A stretch of DNA of 64,000 nt from Streptomyces malachitofuscus (GCF_014650055.1 NZ_BMUF01000013.1:236650-300649); one strand, 5' to 3'. Positions 15,639-24,637 are shown, counted from the stretch's first letter. Numbers and translations: made by a program. The notes: a model not told the origin generated them from the sequence alone.

Positions 15639-17939
15639 TCACTCCGCCTGGAGCACCAGCAGCGCGAGATCGTCGGCGGGCGGCCGGGCCCCGAACTCGT
15701 GCACGAGCTGGGTGATCCGTTCCGCTATCGGCTCGGCGTCCATCCCCGCGCAGCCCGCCAGGGCCATGGCCAGCCCGTCCCCGTCGTCGAACTGACGGGA
15801 GCCCGAGCGCCGCTCGGTGACCCCGTCGGTGACGCAGAGCAGGGTGTCGCCGGAGTACATGTCGAAGGTCTCACTCGTGTACGCGGCGTCCTCGACGACC
15901 CCGAGCAGGGTCTGCGGCTGCGCCACCGGACGGACGTCGCCGTCGGGGTCGAGCAGCAGGGGCAGGGGGTGCCCGGCGGAGGCGAGGGTGCAGCGGACGC
16001 CGCCGGGGAAGGGGACGAGCTCGCCGTAGAGGAGGGAGAGGAAGCGGGTCTGGGGGCCGTCGCCGGGGACGGCCGGTCGGGCGCCGGCAGCCACCAGCGC
16101 GCGGGCGGCGGCGTCGGCTGCCTCCGTGGCGTCGTCGAGGAGGAGCTGGTTGAGGCGGTCGAGGACGTCGGCGACGCGGTAGCCCTCGCGGGCGAGCAGC
16201 CTGAGCCAGGGCCGGGCCAGTCCGATGACGACGGCCGCCTCGGGGCCCTTGCCCTGCACGTCGCCGACGGCGAAGCACCAGCGGCCGTGACCGGCCGGGA
16301 AGAGGTCGTAGAAGTCGCCGCTCGGTCCGCCCTTGTCACAGGGTTCGTAGACGAGGGCGCTGCGCACGCCGGGGATCTCGGCGACGGCGCCGGGCAGCAG
16401 GCCGCGCTGGAGCACGGCGCTGATGGTGGCCTGGCGGGCGTACTGCCGTGCGGCCCCGATGGCGAGGGCGACCCGCCGGCCGAGGTCCTCCACGAGGCCG
16501 GTGACCTCGTCAGGGAAGCGGTCGATCCCGCCCCGCCCGATCACCAGAGTCCCGAGCGGCCGACCACCGGCGACGAGCCGATAGGCAAGAGCGGTGCCAC
16601 ACCCCCCGCCACCCGCAACGCCGGCCCCCTCCCCGACCCCGTCGGCCCTATCACCCGGCCCCCCGTCGGCCGACACACCCGCCCCCTCGGCCAACACGCC
16701 CGGCCCCGGCACACCCGGCCGGTCAACCCACACACCCGGTCCCGTCACCGGCACGCCCACCCCGCCGGCCGACACGTCCCGCCCTCCCGGCACACCCGTC
16801 CCCTGTCCCGGCACGCCCGACCCGTCGGGCCACCCGTCCGCCCCCTCGCCCGGCACGACCGGCCCGTCGGGCCACCCGTCCGGTGCGGTGGCCGCGGTCG
16901 CCGGGCCGTCCAGGGCGTCGCCCGGCCAGGGATACGGCACGGGGCCCGGGCGTAACGGGTCGCCGGGGTGGGGTGGGTTGAGTTCCAGGGCGCGGCTCAG
17001 GTCCTCGATGCGGTTCTCGCTGGCGTGCCACACGCGGGCCAGGCGGGGCCCGCCGGCCCGGATGTCATCGCTCCAGCCGCGGTGCCCGGTGGTCTCGTCC
17101 TCCAGCCACACCGCACACCAGTCGGCCAGCCGCGGCACGATCAGCTGCCCGGTGAGGGAGGTGACCAGGTCCTCGTCCAGCTGCCCGGCGAGCAGGTCGG
17201 AGGCCTCGGCGAGGAAGGAGAGGGCGCCGCGGCCCAGCCAGGTGCCGTCGCGGCCGTGGCGGCGCGCCAGCCAGTCGTCGCCGTACGAGCCTCCGCGCCA
17301 GGTGTCCCGGGCGGTCCCCGCCGGCTCCCGGCGGCCGGGCGCGCTCCGGGCGGTGAGCGGGTCCCGCGGGTCCGGGGCGAGGATTTCCGCCACCCGGAGA
17401 TCGTGCGCCGACGCGCGCTCCCCCGCGTACGCCTCGATCTGCTCGCCCACCGCACGCTCCCCCGCGGACAGCCGCGCCCATACGGTCTTGGTGCCCGGGC
17501 GGTAGGTGATCCCCCAGGACTCCGAGAGCGCGGCGACCAGGCGCAGGCCGCGGCCGTACTCGGGGACGTCGTACGCCGGTGGCGGCTCCGCTTCGCTGCC
17601 GCGCGGGGCGCGGGAGGGGTGGTGGTCGGCGACCTCGACGACGAGCGCGCCGGTGTCCTCCTCCAGCCCGCAGGTCAGGCGCACCTCGGTGCCGGCGTGC
17701 ACGACGGCGTTGGTGACGAGCTCGCTGGCGACGAGCGTGGCGTCGTCGCCGACGCGGCCGGTGAGCTGTTCGGCGCCGGGCAGCGGAAGCTGGGCCCACT
17801 CGGTGAGCGTCTTGCGCAGCAGCGCGCGTGCGGATCCGGGGGCGAGGGGGCTTCCGGACAGGGTCGCTTCCACCCGCGTGCGCCCGCGCGCGCCGGAGAC
17901 GCGCGGGGCGGTCTCCCGCTGGGTCGGAATGGCCCGCAT
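15639..17939 (-). CDS. SpoIIE/PP2C phosphatase with HATPase and split GAF domain
   Basis: A 766-residue signalling protein. Residues ~30-160 are an anti-sigma-kinase-type HATPase (ASELVTNAVVHAG, then PEYGRGLRLVAALSESWG). Residues ~235-500 are a GAF-like sensor, and ~505-766 form a SpoIIE-type serine phosphatase (PSGDFYDLFP, FAVGDVQGKGPEAA, LASAGHPLPLLL, DTLLCVTDGVTERR, PADDLALLVL). Residues ~340-446 are a Gly/Pro/Val/Asp-rich low-complexity stretch inserted inside the GAF domain. Streptomyces have many such proteins, which switch sigma factors by phosphorylating or dephosphorylating anti-anti-sigma factors. No partner lies next to it. Confidence 0.9.
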   Translation of the reverse strand: MRAIPTQRETAPRVSGARGRTRVEATLSGSPLAPGSARALLRKTLTEWAQLPLPGAEQLTGRVGDDATLVASELVTNAVVHAGTEVRLTCGLEEDTGALVVEVADHHPSRAPRGSEAEPPPAYDVPEYGRGLRLVAALSESWGITYRPGTKTVWARLSAGERAVGEQIEAYAGERASAHDLRVAEILAPDPRDPLTARSAPGRREPAGTARDTWRGGSYGDDWLARRHGRDGTWLGRGALSFLAEASDLLAGQLDEDLVTSLTGQLIVPRLADWCAVWLEDETTGHRGWSDDIRAGGPRLARVWHASENRIEDLSRALELNPPHPGDPLRPGPVPYPWPGDALDGPATAATAPDGWPDGPVVPGEGADGWPDGSGVPGQGTGVPGGRDVSAGGVGVPVTGPGVWVDRPGVPGPGVLAEGAGVSADGGPGDRADGVGEGAGVAGGGGCGTALAYRLVAGGRPLGTLVIGRGGIDRFPDEVTGLVEDLGRRVALAIGAARQYARQATISAVLQRGLLPGAVAEIPGVRSALVYEPCDKGGPSGDFYDLFPAGHGRWCFAVGDVQGKGPEAAVVIGLARPWLRLLAREGYRVADVLDRLNQLLLDDATEAADAAARALVAAGARPAVPGDGPQTRFLSLLYGELVPFPGGVRCTLASAGHPLPLLLDPDGDVRPVAQPQTLLGVVEDAAYTSETFDMYSGDTLLCVTDGVTERRSGSRQFDDGDGLAMALAGCAGMDAEPIAERITQLVHEFGARPPADDLALLVLQAE
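16602..16922. repeat. Degenerate GP-rich coding repeat within the GAF region
   Basis: The segment encodes ~107 residues of repeated short words (DGWPDGP, VPGxG, GVPG, PGVxV, ADGxG), with matching DNA words such as GGCACGCCC and GGCCCGTCG. The flanking GAF sequence continues on both sides, so this looks like an expanded loop. Confidence 0.7.
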
Positions 17940-18141
17940 GGGCGGCTCCCCGGGCAGTTCGTACGAAGAGAACTCGATCGCTGCCGACAGGGTGACAGAA
18001 AGACCCCGCCCATAAGCAACCAGTTACCGAAGTGGGCCGCCGGGGGTGATAACAGTGCTCCGCATGCGGTCAGGACCGGTCAGAAAGCCATTGTGTTCCG
18101 GACATCGCGGAAATTCCGTTTCCGGTCACCGGAAAAAGGGA

Positions 18142-18180
18142 GGGCGGGGGCCCGGGCCGCACCGGCCCGGGCCCCCGCCC
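18142..18180 (-). terminator. Strong stem downstream of acyl-CoA synthetase gene
   Basis: A perfect 18-bp stem (18142-18159/18163-18180) has a 3-base loop and consists only of G and C. It follows the fadD-like gene and precedes the SpoIIE-like gene on the minus strand. There is no U-tract, as is usual for Streptomyces terminators. A short palindrome TTTCCGG-TCA-CCGGAAA at 18119-18135 adjoins it. Confidence 0.7.
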
Positions 18181-18210
18181 CTCTCGCTCTCGCTCTCGCT
18201 CTCGCTCTCG
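18181..18210. repeat. (CTCTCG)5 hexanucleotide microsatellite
   Basis: Five exact tandem copies of CTCTCG lie between the terminator stem and the stop codon of the acyl-CoA synthetase gene (18222). A 6-bp unit in a 3' untranslated region can vary in copy number without changing any protein. Confidence 0.9.
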
Positions 18211-18221
18211 CGGAGTGACGG

Positions 18222-20096
18222 TTACGCCTCGCGCGTGCCCTCGTACATCTCCTCGATGAGGTGCTTGTACTCGCGCTCGACCACGGGCCGCTTCAGCTTC
18301 AGGCTCGGGGTGATCTCGCCGTGCTCGACGTCGAGGTCGCGCGGCAGGAGGCGGAACTTCTTGATGGTCTGCCAGCGCTGGAGCCCCTCGTTGAGCTGCT
18401 TGACGTAGCCGTCGACCATCTCGACCGTGGCGGGCGCGGCGACGATCTCGGCGTACGGCTTGCCCTCCATGCCGTTCTCTGCCGCCCAGGCGGTGATGGC
18501 GACCTCGTCGAGGGCGATGAGGGCGGTGCAGTAGTTCCGGTCGGCGCCGTGCACCAGGATGTTGGAGACGTAGGGGCAGACCGCCTTGAACTGGCCCTCG
18601 ACCTCGGCCGGCGCGATGTACTTGCCGCTGGAGGTCTTGATGAGGTCCTTCTTGCGGTCGGTGATGCGGAGGTAGCCGTCGGCGGAGAGTTCGCCGATGT
18701 CGCCGGTGTGGAACCAGCCGTCCTCCTCCAGGACCTCGGCGGTCTTGTCGGGCAGGTTGTGGTAGCCCTGCATGATGCCGGGGCCGCGCAGCAGGATCTC
18801 GCCGTCGTCGGCGATGCGCACCTCGGTGCCGGGCAGCGGCTTGCCGACGGTGCCGGTGCGGTAGGCCTCGCCGGGGTTGACGAAGGAGGCGGCGGAGGAC
18901 TCGGTGAGGCCGTAGCCCTCGAGAATGTGGATGCCGGCGCCGGAGAAGAAGAAGCCGATCTCGGGCGAGAGGGCCGCCGAGCCGGAGACACAGGCGCGGA
19001 GGTTGCCGCCGAAGGCCTCCCGGATCTTGGCGTAGACGAGCTTGTCGGCGACGGCGTGCTTGCTGCGCAGGCCGAAGGGGGCGCTCGCCGTGCCGGTGCG
19101 GCGGAAGTTGTCCTGGGTGACCTTGGCGTACTCGCGGGCGACCCCGGCGGCCCACTGGAAGATCTTGTACTTGGCGCCGCCGCCGGCCTTCGCCTTGGTG
19201 GCGACGCCGTTGTAGACCTTCTCGAAGATGCGGGGCACGGCCGCCATGTACGTCGGCCGGACCACCGGAAGATTCTCGATGATCTTGTCGACGCGGCCGT
19301 CGACGGCGGTGACGTGGCCGGCCTCGATCTGGCCGGAGATGAGCACCTTGCCGAAGACGTGGGCGAGCGGCAGCCACAGGTACTGCACGTCGTCGGCGCT
19401 GATCAGACCGGTGGCGGGGATGGCCTTGGCCATGTACGACCAGCAGTCGTGGGGCAGGCGGACGCCCTTGGGGCGTCCGGTGGTGCCGGAGGTGTAGATG
19501 AGGGTGGCGAGTTGGTCCTTGGTGATCGCGCCGACGCGCTCCTTGACCAGTTCCGGTTCCTTCTGGAGGCGGGCGGCGCCGCGCTTCTCCAGTTCGGTGA
19601 GCGTGATCACGAAGTCGTCGGTGTCGACGCCGGCCGGGTCGACGACCACGACCTGGGTGAGCTCGGGCAGTTCCGCGCGCTTCTCCACCGCCTTGGCGGC
19701 CTGCTCGGCGTTCTCCGCGATGAGCACCCGGCTCTGGGAGTCGGACAGGATGTACGCGGACTCGTCGGCGTTGGTCTGCGGGTAGATCGTGGTGGTGGCG
19801 GCGCCCGCGCAGAGGATGCCGAGGTCGGAGAGGATCCACTCGACCCGGGTCGAGGAGGCGAGCGCGACCCGCTGCTCCGGCTCCACGCCGAGCTCGATCA
19901 GGCCGGCCGCGATGGCGTGGACCCGCTCGGCGGTGCCCGCCCAGCTGAGCGACTTCCAGTCGTCCGGGCCCTCGCCGGAGGCCGACGGGACGGGGTAGCG
20001 GTAGGCCTCGGCGTCCGGTGTGGCCGCCACACGCTCCAGGAAGAGGGCCGCCACGGTCGGCGGTCGGTTCTCGATCAGTGTCTGTGTGTCGCTCAC
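18222..20096 (-). CDS. Long-chain acyl-CoA synthetase (AMP-forming)
   Basis: A 624-residue ANL-superfamily enzyme of the FadD15/FAA type. Motifs are LIYTSGTTGRPKGVRLPH (P-loop), WLPLAHVFGK, GYGLTESSA, DGWFHTGDIGEL and TDRKKDLIKTSSGKYIAP with the expected A10 lysine region. It activates fatty acids to acyl-AMP and then acyl-CoA for beta-oxidation or lipid synthesis. The start MSDTQTLIENRPPTVAALF fits the family. It stands alone between lepA and the SpoIIE-like gene. The 3' side carries a microsatellite and a strong terminator. Confidence 0.92.
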   Translation of the reverse strand: MSDTQTLIENRPPTVAALFLERVAATPDAEAYRYPVPSASGEGPDDWKSLSWAGTAERVHAIAAGLIELGVEPEQRVALASSTRVEWILSDLGILCAGAATTTIYPQTNADESAYILSDSQSRVLIAENAEQAAKAVEKRAELPELTQVVVVDPAGVDTDDFVITLTELEKRGAARLQKEPELVKERVGAITKDQLATLIYTSGTTGRPKGVRLPHDCWSYMAKAIPATGLISADDVQYLWLPLAHVFGKVLISGQIEAGHVTAVDGRVDKIIENLPVVRPTYMAAVPRIFEKVYNGVATKAKAGGGAKYKIFQWAAGVAREYAKVTQDNFRRTGTASAPFGLRSKHAVADKLVYAKIREAFGGNLRACVSGSAALSPEIGFFFSGAGIHILEGYGLTESSAASFVNPGEAYRTGTVGKPLPGTEVRIADDGEILLRGPGIMQGYHNLPDKTAEVLEEDGWFHTGDIGELSADGYLRITDRKKDLIKTSSGKYIAPAEVEGQFKAVCPYVSNILVHGADRNYCTALIALDEVAITAWAAENGMEGKPYAEIVAAPATVEMVDGYVKQLNEGLQRWQTIKKFRLLPRDLDVEHGEITPSLKLKRPVVEREYKHLIEEMYEGTREA

Positions 20097-20270
20097 GACG
20101 TCCTCCGGGGCCCGCGACGGTGCGGCTGGCTCAGTGCGGCTGGGGTTTCCTCGCGCCGTTGTTTAACTGGCGAGTAACTATCGAGCACGGACAGAGTAAA
20201 GGTCGACCGGCCACGGCGTAAGGGGCCACGGCCTGTTACTTCGTACAGAGAGCTACCCGACCGACGCCCA

Positions 20271-20300
20271 GGGCCCGCCGCACTCGCGTGCGACGGGCCC
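20271..20300 (-). terminator. Stem-loop after lepA
   Basis: GGGCCCG (20271-20277) pairs with CGGGCCC (20294-20300), with an inner CGCA/TGCG pair. It lies 43 bp beyond the lepA stop on the minus strand and could end that transcript. Confidence 0.55.
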
Positions 20301-20342
20301 CGGTTCCGCCCGGTTTGCGGAGTGACCCGCAGTAACCCCCGG

Positions 20343-22211
20343 CTACTTCTTGCCCTTGGCCGATCCCGCGCTGTCATCGCTGGAGAGGACGGCGATGAAG
20401 GCCTCCTGCGGAACCTCCACGGATCCCACCATCTTCATCCGCTTCTTGCCTTCCTTCTGCTTCTCCAGCAGCTTCCGCTTACGGGAGATGTCACCGCCGT
20501 AGCACTTGGCGAGGACGTCCTTGCGGATGGCGCGGATGGTCTCGCGGGCGATGACGCGGGAGCCGATGGCGGCCTGCACCGGCACCTCGAAGGCCTGGCG
20601 CGGGATGAGCTCCTTGAGCTTGGCGACGAGCCGCACGCCGTACGCGTACGCCTGGTCCTTGTGGGTGATCGCGGAGAAGGCGTCCACCTTGTCGCCGTGC
20701 AGCAGGATGTCGACCTTGACCAGGCTGGAGGTCTGCTCGCCGGTGGGCTCGTAGTCGAGCGAGGCGTAGCCGCGGGTCTTGGACTTCAGCTGGTCGAAGA
20801 AGTCGAAGACGATCTCGGCGAGGGGCAGGGTGTAGCGGATCTCGACGCGGTCCTCGGAGAGGTAGTCCATGCCGAGCAGCACACCGCGCCGGTTCTGGCA
20901 CAGCTCCATGATCGAGCCGATGAACTCGCTGGGCGCGAGGATCGTGGCCCGCACGACCGGCTCGTAGACCTCGTTGATCTTCCCCTCGGGGAACTCGCTG
21001 GGGTTGGTGACGGTGTGCTCGGTGCCGTCCTCCATGACCACGCGGTAGACCACGTTGGGGGCGGTGGCGATGAGGTCGAGGCCGAACTCGCGCTCGAGGC
21101 GCTCACGGATCACGTCGAGGTGCAGCAGTCCGAGGAAGCCGACGCGGAAACCGAAGCCGAGGGCGGCGGAGGTCTCCGGCTCGTAGACCAGGGCGGCGTC
21201 GTTGAGCTGGAGCTTGTCGAGGGCCTCGCGCAGCTCCGGGTAGTCGGAGCCGTCCAGGGGGTAGAGGCCCGAGAACACCATCGGCTTGGGGTCCTTGTAG
21301 CCGCCGAGCGCCTCCTCGGCGCCCTTGCTCTGGCTGGTGACGGTGTCACCGACCTTGGACTGGCGGACGTCCTTCACACCCGTGATCAGATAGCCCACCT
21401 CGCCGACACCGAGGCCGTCGGCGGGCAGCATCTCCGGCGAGTTGGTGCCGATCTCCAGCAGCTCGTGGGTGGCGCCGGTGGACATCATCCGGATGCGCTC
21501 GCGCTTGTTGAGCTGGCCGTCGATGACACGGACGTACGTCACGACGCCGCGGTAGGAGTCGTAGACCGAGTCGAAGATCATCGCGCGGGCGGGGGCGTCC
21601 TTGACGCCGACCGGTGCGGGGACGTCGGCGACCACCCGGTCCAGCAGCGCCTCGACGCCGAGGCCGGTCTTCGCGGACACCTTGAGCACGTCGTCGGGGT
21701 CGCAGCCGACCAGGTTCGCCAGCTCCTCGGCGAACTTCTCCGGCTGCGCGGCCGGCAGGTCGATCTTGTTGAGCACCGGGATGATCGTGAGGTCGTTCTC
21801 CATCGCCAGGTAGAGGTTGGCGAGGGTCTGGGCCTCGATGCCCTGGGCGGCGTCGACGAGGAGGATGGTGCCCTCGCAGGCCGCGAGGGAGCGGGAGACC
21901 TCGTAGGTGAAGTCGACGTGCCCCGGGGTGTCGATCATGTTGAGGATGTGCGTGCTGCCCTTGTCGTGGGTCGGCGCCCACGGCAACCGCACGGCCTGGG
22001 ACTTGATCGTGATGCCGCGCTCACGCTCGATGTCCATGCGGTCGAGGTACTGGGCGCGCATCTGCCGCTGCTCGACCACTCCGGTCAGCTGGAGCATCCG
22101 GTCGGCGAGCGTGGACTTGCCGTGGTCGATGTGCGCGATGATGCAGAAATTGCGGATCAGCGCGGGGTCGGTACGGCTCGGCTCGGGCACATGGCTGGGG
22201 ATCGCGGGCAC
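20343..22211 (-). CDS. lepA: Elongation factor 4 (back-translocating GTPase)
   Basis: A 622-residue translational GTPase. G1 AHIDHGKST, G2/G3 RERGITI and DTPGHVDF, and G4 NKIDLPAA are intact. The C-terminal part has EPF-specific segments (DYEPTGEQTSSLVKVDILLHGDKVDAFS and the basic ISRKRKLLEKQKEGKKRMK). The GTG start at 22211 has AGGA upstream and gives the standard 622-residue length; the frame is open to 22391 but that part is unlike LepA. It is divergent from rpsT, the usual arrangement in actinobacteria. Confidence 0.95.
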   Translation of the reverse strand: MPAIPSHVPEPSRTDPALIRNFCIIAHIDHGKSTLADRMLQLTGVVEQRQMRAQYLDRMDIERERGITIKSQAVRLPWAPTHDKGSTHILNMIDTPGHVDFTYEVSRSLAACEGTILLVDAAQGIEAQTLANLYLAMENDLTIIPVLNKIDLPAAQPEKFAEELANLVGCDPDDVLKVSAKTGLGVEALLDRVVADVPAPVGVKDAPARAMIFDSVYDSYRGVVTYVRVIDGQLNKRERIRMMSTGATHELLEIGTNSPEMLPADGLGVGEVGYLITGVKDVRQSKVGDTVTSQSKGAEEALGGYKDPKPMVFSGLYPLDGSDYPELREALDKLQLNDAALVYEPETSAALGFGFRVGFLGLLHLDVIRERLEREFGLDLIATAPNVVYRVVMEDGTEHTVTNPSEFPEGKINEVYEPVVRATILAPSEFIGSIMELCQNRRGVLLGMDYLSEDRVEIRYTLPLAEIVFDFFDQLKSKTRGYASLDYEPTGEQTSSLVKVDILLHGDKVDAFSAITHKDQAYAYGVRLVAKLKELIPRQAFEVPVQAAIGSRVIARETIRAIRKDVLAKCYGGDISRKRKLLEKQKEGKKRMKMVGSVEVPQEAFIAVLSSDDSAGSAKGKK

Positions 22212-22322
22212 GCAGGGTCCTGATTCTTGAGGCGTCCGCATACGTGTGCTTGTGCGTCTGCGGTCTCGGGTCGGATCGATACGTAGCCTCCATGGTCCCA
22301 CGGGTGGGGACCCGGGACGGGT

Positions 22323-22352
22323 TTGGGCCACCGAATGGGCCGCTGGTAGTGT
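22323..22352 (+). promoter_or_regulatory. Candidate sigma-HrdB promoter of rpsT
   Basis: TTGGGC (22323-22328) and TAGTGT (22347-22352) are separated by 18 bp, about 100 bp before the rpsT start. TAGTGT matches the -10 form common in Streptomyces vegetative promoters. The assignment rests on motif only. Confidence 0.45.
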
Positions 22353-22454
22353 GGGGGGCTGTGTCTCATGCCCTCTCAGCGCGAGGCACACCCCAAGAAA
22401 ATCACCGGTGCGGGCCGCGTGCGGTCCCGTGCCAGAACCTGTAGAGGCTCATTC

Positions 22455-22721
22455 GTGGCGAACATCAAGTCCCAGATCAAGCGGAACAAGACCAACGAGA
22501 AGGCCCGGCTGCGCAACAAGGCCGTCAAGTCCTCTCTGAAGACCGCGATCCGCAAGGCCCGCGAGGCCGCCGCCGCGGGTGACGTCGAGAAGGCCACCGA
22601 GTACCAGCGCGTCGCCGCGCGTCAGCTCGACAAGGCCGTCTCCAAGGGCGTCATCCACAAGAACCAGGCCGCCAACAAGAAGTCGGCGCTGGCTCAGAAG
22701 GTCGCGGCCGTCAAGGGCTGA
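22455..22721 (+). CDS. rpsT: 30S ribosomal protein S20
   Basis: An 88-residue basic helical protein (VANIKSQIKRNKTNEKARLRNK...) with the S20 signature and normal length. It binds 16S rRNA helix 44 and the 5' domain. GTG at 22455 is the start used in the family, although the frame is open further up. It is divergent from lepA. Confidence 0.96.
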   Translation: MANIKSQIKRNKTNEKARLRNKAVKSSLKTAIRKAREAAAAGDVEKATEYQRVAARQLDKAVSKGVIHKNQAANKKSALAQKVAAVKG

Positions 22722-22850
22722 ACAACCCTGTGATCTGATCGCCGGCGGGACCCCGGGCGGGCCCTCTCTCATCCGCCCCCGGCCGGCACCCCGAGCTCGT
22801 ACGCGGCCTGCGTTCGCCACGCGGGTACGGGCTCACACGCTTCACCCGGA

Positions 22851-22891
22851 GGCCCCGCCCTCACCCCTTCCCCGGGGTGGGTGGCGGGGCC
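22851..22891 (+). terminator. Terminator-like hairpin after rpsT
   Basis: GGCCCCGCC (22851-22859) pairs with GGCGGGGCC (22883-22891), and an inner CACCCC/GGGGTG extends the stem. It lies 130 bp after the rpsT stop and before the MITE-like element. Confidence 0.55.
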
Positions 22892-22924
22892 TTCGAGCGT
22901 GTGGAGCGTGTCCGGGAGGGTGCG

Positions 22925-23114
22925 CTAGGGTCTGTCGTTTGGATCATGTCGCAGGGAACCGGCGGTGCCTCGTCAACACCGTGAGCGGGGCCTGGTGCGT
23001 GCAGCTGCAAGGCGGAGGAGGGCGCCAGGGCGGAGCCCTGGCAACCGACGACAACGCCGCAGATGCGCGTGCCGGGCCCCGCGTCTGCGGCGTGATCCAA
23101 ACGACAGGCCCTAG
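22925..23114. mobile_element. 190-bp MITE-like element, 22-bp terminal inverted repeats
   Basis: The left end CTAGGGTCTGTCGTTTGGATCA (22925-22946, 22 bp with flanking CTAG) and the inverted right end (23093-23114) differ at a single base. CTAG occurs at both outer borders and could be a target duplication, as known for IS5-family elements. The element has no transposase frame. It is a non-autonomous element between rpsT and a SnoaL-like gene. Its right end contains the stop codon of that gene (23111-23113). Confidence 0.8.
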
Positions 23115-23506
23115 GCCCAGAACTCGTTCATCGCGTCGATGTCGGCGACGCACTCGTCGAGGTCGGTCATCCTGTCCCCGACGATCCGGAAGACAATGCA
23201 TCCGTCGGCGTCCAGGTGCTTGCCCTCGCGGTCGGCGGTGAGGTGGTGCAGGGACACGGCGTGCCCCCGGCCGTCGACGAGGATCTGCCTCAGCTCGACG
23301 GTGAACGTCCCGCCGGTCTCCTCGCCGAGCCTCCGGTACATGTCGAGGATCTCGTCCTGGCCCTTGAAATCACCGGCCAGGACGCCGGTGCCCGGCACAT
23401 GGTGGGTGGCGTCCGACGCCAGCATTCCGCGCAGGGCCTCCATGTCCCCGCCGGTGAAGGCCTCGTAGCCCTTGCGAACGAGCTGTGCGCTCGGGTGTTC
23501 AGCCAT
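23111..23506 (-). CDS. SnoaL/NTF2-like small protein
   Basis: A ~131-residue cone-fold protein typical of polyketide-cyclase-like and ester-binding NTF2 proteins. It reads AEHPSAQLVRKGYEAFTGGDMEALRGMLASDATHHVPG...GDFKGQDEILDMYRRLGEETGG, then VSLHHLTADREG and FRIVGDRMTDLDE. Its stop codon TAG lies inside the CTAG border of the adjacent MITE-like element, so the natural C terminus may have been altered by the insertion. ATG 23506 or GTG 23518 could be the start. The function is unknown. Confidence 0.8.
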   Translation of the reverse strand: MAEHPSAQLVRKGYEAFTGGDMEALRGMLASDATHHVPGTGVLAGDFKGQDEILDMYRRLGEETGGTFTVELRQILVDGRGHAVSLHHLTADREGKHLDADGCIVFRIVGDRMTDLDECVADIDAMNEFWA

Positions 23507-23608
23507 CGTGCTCGCCACCTCTCCATGCCTGGGCGACCTACGGCTGACACTTCCGATTCTCCACCTCGCGCGACGGAGGGCGACTCGATCAACGGCCGTT
23601 CGCGCGGG

Positions 23609-24598
23609 CTACGACCTGCCCCGCGACCGCGCCGCGCGGGCGATGGTGACCACCGCCTTCTCCAGGGCGTACTCCGGGTCGTCCCCGCCGCCCTTCACCC
23701 CCGCGTCCGCCTCGGCGACCGCGCGCAGTGCGACGGCCACGCCGTCCGGGGTCCAGCCGCGCATCTGCTGCCGCACCCGGTCGATCTTCCACGGCGGCAT
23801 GCCCAGCTCCCGGGCGAGATCGGCGGGCCGGCCGCCGCGCGCCGACGACAGCTTCCCGATCGCCCGTACGCCCTGTGCGAGCGCGCTGGTGATGAGCACG
23901 GGGGCCACCCCGGTCGACAGTGACCAGCGCAGGGCCTCGAGCGCCTCCGTGGCGCGTCCTTCGACCGCCCGGTCGGCGACGGTGAAGCTCGACGCCTCCG
24001 CCCGCCCGGTGTAGTACCGGCCCACGACCGCCTCGTCGATGGTGCCCTCGACGTCCGCGACCAGCTGGGACACGGCCGAGGCCAGCTCGCGCAGATCGCT
24101 GCCGATGGCGTCGACCAGCGCCTGGCACGCCTCCGGTGCGGCCGACCTCCCGGCGGCCCGGAACTCGCCCCGCACGAAGGCCAGCCGGTCCGCCGGCTTG
24201 GTCATCTTCGGGCACGCCACCTCGCGCGCCCCCGCCTTGCGCGCCGCGTCGAGCAGGCCCTTGCCCTTGGCTCCGCCCGCGTGCAGCAGCACGAGGGTGA
24301 TCTCCTCGGCGGGCGACCCGAGGTACGCCTTCACGTCCTTGACGGTGTCGGCCGACAGGTCCTGCGCCTGGCGTACGACCACGACCTTGCGCTCCGCGAA
24401 GAGCGACGGGCTGGTCAGCTCGGCGAGGGTGCCGGGCTGGAGCTGGTCCGGGGTCAGGTCGCGCACGTCCGTGTCGGCGTCGGCCGCCTTCGCGGCGGCC
24501 ACCACCTCCCGCACGGCGCGGTCGAGCAGCAGCTCCTCCTGGCCCACGGCGAGCGTCACGGGGGCGAGGGGGTCGTCGGATCCGGTCTTCCTGGCCAT
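23609..24598 (-). CDS. holA: DNA polymerase III delta subunit
   Basis: A 329-residue clamp-loader subunit (AAA+ fold without a P-loop, as expected for delta). The segments PVTLAVGQEELLLDRAVREVV, SLFAERKVVVVRQAQDL, LVLLHAGGAKGKGLLDAARKAGA and ELASAVSQLVAD...EAVVGRYYTGRAE match HolA. It binds and opens the beta sliding clamp. ATG 24598 (MARKTGSDD) is the preferred start; upstream ATGs at 24610 and 24628 are in frame. In actinobacteria holA often lies near comEC, rpsT and lepA, as here. Confidence 0.93.
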   Translation of the reverse strand: MARKTGSDDPLAPVTLAVGQEELLLDRAVREVVAAAKAADADTDVRDLTPDQLQPGTLAELTSPSLFAERKVVVVRQAQDLSADTVKDVKAYLGSPAEEITLVLLHAGGAKGKGLLDAARKAGAREVACPKMTKPADRLAFVRGEFRAAGRSAAPEACQALVDAIGSDLRELASAVSQLVADVEGTIDEAVVGRYYTGRAEASSFTVADRAVEGRATEALEALRWSLSTGVAPVLITSALAQGVRAIGKLSSARGGRPADLARELGMPPWKIDRVRQQMRGWTPDGVAVALRAVAEADAGVKGGGDDPEYALEKAVVTIARAARSRGRS

Positions 24599-24637
24599 CG
24601 CGACAAGCATCCCACGCCCCGCTGACAACGCCGCCGG

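Noticed and set aside
14658..16955. 765-codon plus-strand frame
   Set aside because: It is antisense to hemW and the SpoIIE-type gene, both with clear active-site motifs.
18119..18210. Possible origin or attachment site
   Set aside because: The palindromes and microsatellite are explained as terminator and slippage repeat; no integrase, DnaA boxes or flanking duplication are present.
22926..23110. Possible CRISPR-like or tRNA-like structure
   Set aside because: Only one pair of inverted ends exists and no repeated spacers or cloverleaf; it fits a MITE-like element better.
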